From assembly GCF_004799515.1 (NCBI RefSeq), contig NZ_SSMX01000003.1, positions 62,001-126,000 on the forward strand: a stretch of DNA of 64,000 bases, read 5' to 3'. Source of the DNA: Phenylobacterium sp. (GTDB lineage Bacteria; Pseudomonadota; Alphaproteobacteria; Caulobacterales; Caulobacteraceae). The translations under genes were made by a program, and so were the position numbers. Positions 33,678 through 40,137 of the stretch are shown one piece after another. The notes beneath the pieces were generated by a model. The model worked only from the letters and a program-made list of their open reading frames with translations, had not been told where the DNA came from and searched no databases. How positions within the stretch are numbered: the stretch's first letter is position 1; each line of letters begins with the position of its first letter.

Positions 33678-33865
33678 TGAAGAACCGGCTGAAGGTGCTG
33701 CGCGCCGAACGCGACTGGAGCCAGGCCGACCTCGCCGACCGCCTTGACGTCTCGCGCCAGAGCGTCAACGCCATCGAGACCGGCAAGTACGATCCCTCGC
33801 TGCCGCTGGCGTTCAAGATCGCCAAGCTGTTCGAGATGCCGATCGAGGCGATCTTCGAGGGGTAA
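33677..33865 (+). CDS. Minimal XRE-family regulator (62 residues)
   Basis: The protein is almost only a Cro/C1 helix-turn-helix: MKNRLKVLRAERDWSQADLA, then DRLDVSRQSVNAIETGKYDP and SLPLAFKIAKLFEMPIEAIF. It matches the short YozG-like regulators that accompany small membrane proteins. With no effector domain, it probably acts through dimerisation on a palindrome; the inverted repeat at 32770-32788 is the obvious candidate for autoregulation. It starts inside the previous stop codon and is directly followed by repeat copy B, whose first base overlaps its TAA. Confidence 0.9.
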   Translation: MKNRLKVLRAERDWSQADLADRLDVSRQSVNAIETGKYDPSLPLAFKIAKLFEMPIEAIFEG

Positions 33866-33960
33866 TTCCTCGCCCTTTGGGGAGGTGGCCTGAGAGGCCG
33901 GAGGGGGTCCGCTCCATTCGCGGAGGACCCCCTCAGTCCGCTCCCCGAAAGGGAGCAACT
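33865..33960. repeat. Intergenic palindromic repeat, copy B
   Basis: A 96-base relative of copy A (23744-23852) with the same ends (ATTCCTC...GGGAGCAACT) and the same core arms GGAGGGGGTC and GGACCCCCTC. It is shorter in the linker. It fills nearly all the space between the XRE gene and the convergent HD-domain gene. Confidence 0.75.
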
Positions 33961-33966
33961 AAGGCC

Positions 33967-34554
33967 TCAATCCCGCTTGTAGATCGACTGCTTGGGCGCG
34001 GCGGTCACCCGCCGGATCATCGGCTCGAAGGCCTCCAGCGGCATGGACTCATAGGCCGGGTCGAAGCTGTTCTGATCGTAGAGATGGCAGAACTGGGCGC
34101 AGTACTCGAAGTGCGGATGGCCTCGGAACTGCTCGCGCAGGTCGCGGTCGAGGCCGATGTAGTGGAAGAAGTAGTAACCCTGGAAAACCCCGTGCTTCTC
34201 CAGCATCCAGTGGTTGGCGTCGGAGACGTAGGGCTTGAGGATCGCCGCGCCCAGCTCGGCGTGGCTGGCCGGCAGCAGGATATCGCCTACGTCGTGCAGC
34301 AGGGCGCAGACCACATATTCCTCGTCGCGGCCGTCCTTGAAGGCGCGCGTGGCGGTCTGCAGCGAATGCTCCAACCGGTCGACCGCGAAGCCGCCGTGAT
34401 CGTTGTCCAGCAGCTTCAGGTGGGCGAGCAGCCGGTTGGTCAGCTCGCCCCGGTGCGGCGCCGCGGCGCGTCCGATGGCGGCCCAATCCTCGGCCGTGCC
34501 CTCGGTCATCGAATGGAACTTCGCGCGGTCCTGCAGCATCTCGCCGTCGGCCAT
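33967..34554 (-). CDS. HD-domain protein, possibly a PhnZ-like mixed-valent diiron oxygenase
   Basis: A 195-residue protein with an HD-type metal site: His in RLEHSLQTATRA, the HD pair in ALLHDVGDILLPASHAELG and further His/Asp residues in NHWMLEKHGVFQGYYFFHYIG and FCHLYDQNSFDP. This spread of ligands is like the HD subfamily that includes PhnZ and TmpB oxygenases as well as ordinary HD phosphohydrolases. Which activity applies cannot be read from sequence. The ATG at 34554 is preceded by AAGGAGG. The frame upstream runs into repeat C. It lies on the same strand as the OYE gene, with repeat C between them. Confidence 0.75.
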   Translation of the reverse strand: MADGEMLQDRAKFHSMTEGTAEDWAAIGRAAAPHRGELTNRLLAHLKLLDNDHGGFAVDRLEHSLQTATRAFKDGRDEEYVVCALLHDVGDILLPASHAELGAAILKPYVSDANHWMLEKHGVFQGYYFFHYIGLDRDLREQFRGHPHFEYCAQFCHLYDQNSFDPAYESMPLEAFEPMIRRVTAAPKQSIYKRD

Positions 34555-34620
34555 GGGAGCCTCCTTGAAATTGGGCCCAGCGTGCGGCCCCACAGGTCTC
34601 GCGTCAACGCTCGACCCGAA

Positions 34621-34755
34621 AACCTCCCCCGCTTGCGGGCGGAGGGGGACCACGAAGTGGTGGAGGGGGCGCTGCCGGCGCACAGAGGTCGGCGCACGGC
34701 CCCAACGCCCCCTCCGTCACCTTTGGCGACACCTCTCCCGCAGGCGGGGGAGGTT
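34621..34755. repeat. Intergenic palindromic repeat C with 12-bp terminal inverted repeats
   Basis: A 135-base element bounded by AACCTCCCCCGC (34621-34632) and its exact inverse complement (34744-34755). Internal stems include ACCACGAAGTGGT and GGAGGGGGCG/CGCCCCCTCC. Its G/C-run vocabulary (GGAGGGGG, CCCCCTCC) is like copies A and B but the ends differ, so it is a related or larger family member. It could be a REP- or MITE-like unit. It lies between the OYE gene and the HD-domain gene. Confidence 0.75.
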
Positions 34756-34765
34756 CTTCAGGCCC

Positions 34766-35887
34766 CTACGCCGGCTCGGCCTCGCGTTCCTCGACGAAGC
34801 CCTTCCAGGTCTGCATGTACTTGACGAAGGTCGGGCCCAGGCCCTCGGCGCGCAGGTAGTCTGGACTCACCGGGACCTTCACCGGGGTGAAGGCGGGATC
34901 GGCGGCCAGCTTGGCCGGATAGTCATGGTGCAGGATCGCCGCGCGGCCCAGCAGCACATAGTCCATGCCCTGGTCCAGGCAGGCCTGGGCGTCCGCCGCG
35001 GTCATCACCTTGCCCGCGCAGCCGACGCGCACGTCCCCGCGCGGCAGCTCGGCGAAATAGCTCATCAGGCTGCGGCCCTGGAATTCCTCCTCGACCGGTT
35101 GCTTGGCGTAGTCCCACAGCGACAGGTCGAGGTAGTCGATCTTGCCGTCGGCCAGGACGCCCTTCGCCACCTCGACGATCTCGGCCAGCTTCAGGCCGAA
35201 CCGTTCCGGCGACAGGCGCAGGCCCAGGCTGAAGTCGGACGCGGTCCCGGCGCGCACGCCGTCGATGATCTCGTGGACGATCCGCGCACGGTTCTCCAGG
35301 CTGCCGCCATAGCGGTCGGCGCGCAGGTTGATCTCAGGCGAGAGGAACTGCGCCAGGATGTAGCCGTGCGCCCCGTGCAGCTCGACGCCCTCGAACCCGG
35401 CCTTGGCGCAGCGCACCGCCGCGGCGATGAAGTCGTCCCGCAGTTGCTCGACCTCCGATAGCGAAAGCCCGCGCGCGCCGGTCTCTTCGTTGTCAGAGGG
35501 GCAGACCGGCGCCTCGCCGATGTGCTCCTTGGGACTGCGCATACCGGCATGATGCAGCTGCGCCACCGCGAGGCTGCCGTACGCGCGGATCTGGCCCGCA
35601 AGCCGGGTAAGGCCCGGAAGCTGGTGGTCGCTCCAGACGCCAAGCTGGCCGGGGAAGCCCTGGCCGATCCGCTGCACATTGGCCGCGCAGGTCATGGTCA
35701 GCGCGAAGCCGCCCCTGGCCCGCATGGTCAGCCAGTGGAACTCGTCGTCCGACAGGGTCCCGTCGGCGTGGCTCTGCAGGTTGGTGAGCGGCGCCAGGAC
35801 GAAGCGGTTCTTCAGCGCCGGCCCGTGCGCCAGGCTGAGCGGCTCGAAAAGCGGCGCATGCGATTGGGACAAGGGGCGATCCTTCAA
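34766..35887 (-). CDS. NADH:flavin oxidoreductase, Old Yellow Enzyme family
   Basis: An FMN-dependent ene-reductase-type TIM barrel of 373 residues. The N-terminal FMN region is LKNRFVLAPLTNLQSHADGT. The substrate-binding motif is AQLHHAGMRS (in place of HxGR). Barrel strands include GFEGVELHGAHGYILAQFLSPEINLRADRYGG and the C-terminal flavin-phosphate segment DYVLLGRAAILHHDYPAK. It is of the thermophilic-like/YqjM-type length with no FeS-domain extension. The physiological substrate is unknown. It is the first gene of a minus-strand pair with the HD-domain protein. Confidence 0.92.
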   Translation of the reverse strand: MKDRPLSQSHAPLFEPLSLAHGPALKNRFVLAPLTNLQSHADGTLSDDEFHWLTMRARGGFALTMTCAANVQRIGQGFPGQLGVWSDHQLPGLTRLAGQIRAYGSLAVAQLHHAGMRSPKEHIGEAPVCPSDNEETGARGLSLSEVEQLRDDFIAAAVRCAKAGFEGVELHGAHGYILAQFLSPEINLRADRYGGSLENRARIVHEIIDGVRAGTASDFSLGLRLSPERFGLKLAEIVEVAKGVLADGKIDYLDLSLWDYAKQPVEEEFQGRSLMSYFAELPRGDVRVGCAGKVMTAADAQACLDQGMDYVLLGRAAILHHDYPAKLAADPAFTPVKVPVSPDYLRAEGLGPTFVKYMQTWKGFVEEREAEPA

Positions 35888-36025
35888 ACGGTTGTTCGAA
35901 GTTCGAGTCTTAGCGGACCCGTGCGCGATGCCGCAATCCAGCAGGGCTGACAGCGCCCCCAGCCGGCTTGAGGGCCGCGCGCGGACGCGCCATCATTCGA
36001 ACCGTCACGGCGCGGAGGGCGCGAG

Positions 36026-36187
36026 TTGGGCCGGCAGCAGCTTATGGGCGTGGTCGTCCTCGTCGTCCTGGCGGCCTTCGTGATCGTCACCGCCGCGACG
36101 CGGATGCGCGACGGCCGCTGCCACGGTCGCGGGCGCTATGTGGATTGCTCCTATCCGGCCGCGGCCGGCGGCCCGGTCAGCCGCTGA
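36026..36187 (+). CDS. Small single-span membrane peptide, unknown function
   Basis: A 53-codon frame from a TTG at 36026 preceded by GGAGGG (36014-36019). It encodes a hydrophobic helix (MGVVVLVVLAAFVIVTAATR) and a short Cys-containing tail (DGRCHGRGRYVDCSYP). An internal ATG at 36044 would give 47 residues but has no ribosome binding site. The two cysteines in the polar tail could form a disulfide if the tail is periplasmic. It lies just upstream of tRNA-Gly. I do not recognise a family. Confidence 0.45.
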   Translation: MGRQQLMGVVVLVVLAAFVIVTAATRMRDGRCHGRGRYVDCSYPAAAGGPVSR

Positions 36188-36249
36188 CGCCTGCGCGGCC
36201 GGCTTGAGAGCGGACGGCAGACCGGCTAAGGAAGCCGCCTCTTTGAGAC

Positions 36250-36324
36250 GCGGCCGTAGTTCAGAGGTAGAACGTCAGCTTCCCAAGCTGAATGTCGGGG
36301 GTTCGATTCCCCCCGGCCGCTCCA
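36250..36324 (+). tRNA. tRNA-Gly (anticodon CCC)
   Basis: A complete cloverleaf: acceptor stem GCGGCCG/CGGCCGC, D-arm GTTC...GAAC, anticodon stem TCAGC/GCTGA with loop TTCCCAA (anticodon CCC, reads GGG), and T-arm GGGGG-TTCGATT-CCCCC. The discriminator T and an encoded CCA (36322-36324) follow. An esterase start codon lies only 9 bases beyond the CCA. Confidence 0.95.
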
Positions 36325-36333
36325 AGAGTTTCG

Positions 36334-36960
36334 ATGCCCGACCCTTCGCGGCGAACGCTTCTACGGATGACGCTGGCCGCCGCGGCCGCCGGCCCCGCCG
36401 CTGCGGCCGAGCCCGCGCCGGTCGTCACCCTGTTCGGGGATTCCATCGCCGCCGGCTACGGTCTGGCCCCCGCCGACGGGCTCGCGAGCCAGTTGCAGGC
36501 GGAGCTGGCCCGGCTTGGCGTCGCCGCGGTCGTGCGCAACGCCGGCGTGCCGGGGGACACCTCGGCCGGCGGGCGGGGGCGGATGAACGGGGCGGTGCGC
36601 AAGGACACCGCCGTCTGCGTGGTGGAGTTCGGGGGCAACGACCGGCGGCTGGGGTTCCCGGCCAACCTGACCCGCGAGAACCTCGACGCCATCGTGGGCC
36701 AGCTGAAGGCCCGTGGGGTCACTGTCGTGCTTGCGGGCCTGGGCGCGGCCGAGCGGGGCGAACCGCAGCGCGGGGTGGCGGAGGCCAATCAGCTCGCCTT
36801 CTATCCGGACCTCTTCGCCGGCGTCGGCCCGGACCTGCGCCAGCCGGACGGCGTGCATCCTAATGCGGCCGGCGAGGCGATCATCGCCAGGGGGCTCGCG
36901 CCCATCGTCGCCGAGGCGCTGCGCGCACGCCAGCGGCCGCAAGGCTTGCCAGTCCCGTAG
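36334..36960 (+). CDS. SGNH/GDSL esterase, TesA-like
   Basis: A 208-residue exported esterase/lysophospholipase-type protein. The leader has a twin-arginine-like motif (SRRTLLRMTLAAAAAG). The SGNH blocks are VTLFGDSIAAGYG (nucleophile Ser37), an early Gly in NAGVPGDTSAGG, FGGNDRRLG (Asn) and the catalytic Asp-His in PDGVHPNAAG. These match the TesA arylesterase family. The start at 36334 is 9 bases after the tRNA-Gly CCA, so the gene is probably cotranscribed with the tRNA. The downstream M20 peptidase begins 39 bases after its stop. Confidence 0.9.
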   Translation: MPDPSRRTLLRMTLAAAAAGPAAAAEPAPVVTLFGDSIAAGYGLAPADGLASQLQAELARLGVAAVVRNAGVPGDTSAGGRGRMNGAVRKDTAVCVVEFGGNDRRLGFPANLTRENLDAIVGQLKARGVTVVLAGLGAAERGEPQRGVAEANQLAFYPDLFAGVGPDLRQPDGVHPNAAGEAIIARGLAPIVAEALRARQRPQGLPVP

Positions 36961-36999
36961 GTCCCCCTAAGCTCCGCCGCGAGTCTCGGGGGATCAACG

Positions 37000-38424
37000 A
37001 TGTTCAAGACCTTGGCGGCCACGGCCGCGCTGCTGGCGGGCCTCGCGGGCCCGGCCCTGACCCAGGCTCAGCCCCAGGCCCCGCGGCCGGACCAGGCCGA
37101 GTTCCGGGCGCTCTACAAGGAGCTGGTGGAGACCAACACCACGCTCTCGGCCGGCAGCTGCACGCTCGCCGCCGAGCGCATGGCCGCGCGCCTGAAGGCC
37201 GCCGGCATCCCCGACGCCGACATCCACCCCTTCGCCGCGCCGGACCATCCGAAGGAGGGCGGCCTGGTGGTGGTCTATCCGGGCAAGGATCCGAAGGCCA
37301 AGGCGGTGCTGATGCTGGCCCACCTCGACGTGGTCGAGGCCAAGCGCGAGGACTGGACGCGCGACCCGTTCACCCTCGTCGAGGAGAACGGCAACTTCTA
37401 CGCCCGCGGCGCGGCGGACGACAAAGCCATGGCCGCCATCTGGGTCGACACCCTGTCGCGGTTCAAGCGTGAGGGCTACCAACCGCGCCGCACGCTGAAG
37501 ATGGCGCTGACCTGCGGCGAGGAGACCAACGGCGCGTTCAACGGCGCCCAGTACCTGGCGACCAATAAGCGCGACCTGATCGACGCGGCCTTCGCGGTCA
37601 ACGAGGGCGGCGGCGGCCTCCTGGACGCCAACGGCAAGCCGGTGTTCCAGGGCATCCAGGTCGGCGAGAAGCTGTCGCAGAACTACACGCTGGAGGTGAC
37701 CAACCCCGGCGGCCACTCCTCGCGGCCGGTGCCGGACAACGCGATTTATCACCTGGCCAACGCGCTGGTGCGGATCGAAGGCTACCGCTTCCCGGTGATG
37801 TTCACCGACACCACCCGCGACTTCTACACCCGCATGGCGCCGACCCGTCCGGCCGACGAGCGCGCCGCCATCGCCGCCCTCCTGAAGGATCCCAAGGACG
37901 AGACGGCCCGCACGCTGCTGGAACGCGACCCGGACAACAACGCCATCCTGCACACCAACTGCGTGGCGACCATGCTGGACGCCGGCCACGCCACCAACGC
38001 CCTGCCGCAGCGGGCCCGAGCCAACGTCAACTGCCGGATCTTCCCCGGGACCAGCGCCGCGCAGGTGCAGGCGACCCTGGAGCAGGTGATTGGCGATCCG
38101 AAGGTCAAGGTCTCGATCCGCGAGACCCGCAACCTGCCGTCCCCGCCGCCGCCGCTCGATCCCAAGGTGCTGGGCCCAGCCGAGAAGCTGGCCGCCGAGA
38201 TGTGGCCGGGCGTGCCGCAGGTGCGCGAGATGTCGGCCGGCGCCACGGACGGCGCCTTCCTGACGCCGGTGGGCATCCCGACCTATGGCATCAGCGGCGA
38301 CTTCGGCGATCCGGACGGCGACGGCGTCCACGGCCTGAACGAGCGCATCCGGGTCAAGGTGCTCTACGACAGCCGCGACTACCTCTATCGGCTGATGAAG
38401 ATCTACGGCGACCAGGCGGACTGA
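37000..38424 (+). CDS. Exported M20-family metallopeptidase
   Basis: A 474-residue protein with a Sec signal peptide (about residues 1-23). M20 zinc ligands and catalytic residues are visible in LMLAHLDVV (His), ARGAADDKAMAAIW (bridging Asp), LTCGEETNGAFNG (Glu-Glu) and a late His in GVHGLNERIRV. The lid/dimerisation domain contains TNPGGHSSRPVPDNA. It probably trims peptides or dipeptides in the periplasm. The start is preceded by GGGGGA. It may be cotranscribed with the esterase. Confidence 0.93.
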   Translation: MFKTLAATAALLAGLAGPALTQAQPQAPRPDQAEFRALYKELVETNTTLSAGSCTLAAERMAARLKAAGIPDADIHPFAAPDHPKEGGLVVVYPGKDPKAKAVLMLAHLDVVEAKREDWTRDPFTLVEENGNFYARGAADDKAMAAIWVDTLSRFKREGYQPRRTLKMALTCGEETNGAFNGAQYLATNKRDLIDAAFAVNEGGGGLLDANGKPVFQGIQVGEKLSQNYTLEVTNPGGHSSRPVPDNAIYHLANALVRIEGYRFPVMFTDTTRDFYTRMAPTRPADERAAIAALLKDPKDETARTLLERDPDNNAILHTNCVATMLDAGHATNALPQRARANVNCRIFPGTSAAQVQATLEQVIGDPKVKVSIRETRNLPSPPPPLDPKVLGPAEKLAAEMWPGVPQVREMSAGATDGAFLTPVGIPTYGISGDFGDPDGDGVHGLNERIRVKVLYDSRDYLYRLMKIYGDQAD

Positions 38425-38511
38425 CACCCGCGCGGCGCGCAAAAAGCTGCGACCTCCGGGTGATCGGGAGCGGCGTTTGCGCGTTATGAGCTGTCGAAAG
38501 TTAGGCGAAGG

Positions 38512-38541
38512 GGCGACCGTTATGGGGGCGACCGTTATGGC
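38512..38541 (+). repeat. 15-base tandem duplication containing the start codon
   Basis: GGCGACCGTTATGGG (38512-38526) is repeated as GGCGACCGTTATGGC (38527-38541), differing only in the last base. Each copy holds an in-frame ATG (38522 and 38537) of the regulator gene. The result is two nearly identical translation starts. Confidence 0.85.
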
Positions 38542-39235
38542 GCAGGCGGCCAGGATCGAATGGGTCGGCGGCGGCGGCGCGGGCGCAGGGTTGGCCGACT
38601 ATCTGGAATGGCAGGGCTACGCCGTCGAGCGGCGGGACGCGGCGGCGCGGCCCATCGACCTGGCCCCCGTTGACCTGGTCATCGTCCAGACGCCTCGGCT
38701 CACACCCCAGACCCTCGATCTCTGCCAGCGGTCGGTTGGCGCCGGGGCCGCGCCGTGCGTCCTCGTCGTCTCCAGCGCCTCGGACCCCGAGGAGCGCATT
38801 CAGGCCCTCGAGGCCGGCGCCGCGGACTGTCTGGCGGCGCCCTTCAGCCCGCGCGAATTGCTGGCCCGGGTGCGGGCGGTGCTGCGGCTCAGGCCGCAAC
38901 CCGCGCTGGCGGCGCGGCCGGGCTGGGCGTTCGGCGGCTGGCGGCTCGACCCGGCCCGCCGCGAGCTCAGCGCCCCGGACGGCGAGCCCATCGTCCTGCC
39001 GCCCGGCGAATTCGCCCTGCTGCGTGGCTTCCTCGCCCAGCCGCAGCATGTGCTGAGCCGCGAGACGCTGGAGAGCCTGTGGTCGTCCTCCGACCGCGCG
39101 CATGACCCTCGCGTGCTGGACGTGCGTATCGCGCGCCTGCGCGCCCGCTTCACCCGCGCCGGCGGCCGCGACTTCATCGAGACTGTGCGCGGCGAAGGCT
39201 ACCGTTTCGCAAGCCCCGTCCAGGCGCCGGAATAG
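38537..39235 (+). CDS. OmpR/PhoB-type response regulator with degenerate receiver
   Basis: A 232-residue protein with an N-terminal receiver-like domain (1-115) and a C-terminal winged helix (about 128-228: LDPARRELSAPDGEPIVLPP, FALLRGFLAQPQHVLSRETL, HDPRVLDVRIARLRARF, FIETVRGEGYRF). The receiver lacks the usual chemistry. The acidic N-terminal pair is replaced by IEWVGG, the phospho-acceptor Asp position reads VDLVIVQT (Gln51), and the conserved Lys of KPF reads AAPFSP (Ala101). It therefore probably acts without phosphorylation. Starts at 38522 and 38537 lie in a tandem duplication; 38501 or further upstream is less likely. No histidine kinase is adjacent. Confidence 0.85.
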   Translation: MAQAARIEWVGGGGAGAGLADYLEWQGYAVERRDAAARPIDLAPVDLVIVQTPRLTPQTLDLCQRSVGAGAAPCVLVVSSASDPEERIQALEAGAADCLAAPFSPRELLARVRAVLRLRPQPALAARPGWAFGGWRLDPARRELSAPDGEPIVLPPGEFALLRGFLAQPQHVLSRETLESLWSSSDRAHDPRVLDVRIARLRARFTRAGGRDFIETVRGEGYRFASPVQAPE

Positions 39236-39251
39236 GGCGAGACCGGAAGAG

Positions 39252-39271
39252 CCCCGCCGACCGCGGCGGGG
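39252..39271. terminator. GC-rich hairpin between convergent genes
   Basis: A perfect 8-bp stem CCCCGCCG/CGGCGGGG with a 4-base loop, 17 bases after the regulator stop. It has no T-run on either side, so it is at most a weak or factor-assisted terminator. Confidence 0.4.
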
Positions 39272-39331
39272 CGCCCCCCGATCGCCGGCACGGGCGCTGG
39301 ACCACGCCCGTGCGGCGGAGGATCGAAGGCT

Positions 39332-39976
39332 TTAGGACACCAGGGAAAGACGGCGGCGCGCCCGCAGGCTCGCCCCAAGACCCATGACGCCGGTCAGCAT
39401 CAAGGCCCAGCTCGCAGGCTCCGGGACGCCGGCCGGAGCGGCGGCGCCGTCGCTGCCCACGACGCGGAAGTCCAGGTCGCAGCCTGTGCCGCAGCCGCTG
39501 AGGTTGTTGATCGTGGTCCCTCCATCGTAACCGTCCGCCCCGTAGACGACGGCGACCTTGAAGCTCGTGGTGGTGAGGGCCGCGATATAGACGTCGCCCA
39601 CGGTCAGGCTCACGCCGCTGAAGTCGGTGTCGATGAACGCCGGCGGCGCGCCGACGCCGGGCAGCACCGCGGGCAGGGTGAAGGTGCGTGAGGCGATCAG
39701 GGTCCCTTCGACGCCGCCCGGGCCGAGGCCTGCCCCGCCGGCGTAGAGGCTGAGCGTGATCGGGTCGTTAGACAGGTCCGGATTGATGTCGCTGTAAGCG
39801 AAACCGATCGAGATCAGGTTCGGGTCGACGGCGATAAACGTCTGGCCGAGCGGTTCGAAAGCCTCGATCGAGGCGTCGAACACGCCGAGGTCGCTGCCGA
39901 TCGTATCGGCCTGAGCGGCGCCTGCGGTGCAGGCGATCGCAGCGGCGCTCGCCGCCGCCAAAAGGATTCTACTCAT
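39332..39976 (-). CDS. PEP-CTERM-anchored exported protein
   Basis: A 214-residue protein with a Sec signal peptide (LLAAASAAAIACTAGAAQA). It has a beta-rich middle (LGQTFIAVDPNLISIGFAYS, ITLSLYAGGAG, GVSLTVGDVYIAAL) and the C-terminal sorting tag VPEPASWALMLTGVMGLGAS followed by basic RARRR. That is the PEPxxWA-CTERM form, normally processed by an exosortase and linked to exopolysaccharide or surface display. No exosortase gene is in this window. Two cysteines lie in SGCGTGCDLDF. The ligand or role is unknown. Confidence 0.88.
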   Translation of the reverse strand: MSRILLAAASAAAIACTAGAAQADTIGSDLGVFDASIEAFEPLGQTFIAVDPNLISIGFAYSDINPDLSNDPITLSLYAGGAGLGPGGVEGTLIASRTFTLPAVLPGVGAPPAFIDTDFSGVSLTVGDVYIAALTTTSFKVAVVYGADGYDGGTTINNLSGCGTGCDLDFRVVGSDGAAAPAGVPEPASWALMLTGVMGLGASLRARRRLSLVS

Positions 39977-40137
39977 GACGTCACCCCAATGCCCGCCGGC
40001 GGGAGGTCAAGCCCGCCGGCTCAAACCGGGCGGCCCAACGCCGCGCAGCCCACCGACCTAGGCGCCGGCTTGGCCAGGCGTCCTCACGCCGATCTCAAGG
40101 AGTTCTAAAGCCCGGCCGCGAGGGGCCGGAAAGCGCC

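Noticed and set aside
39252-39271. Classical Rho-independent terminator
   Set aside because: The hairpin is perfect but has no T-run on either strand, so it is listed only as a weak terminator.
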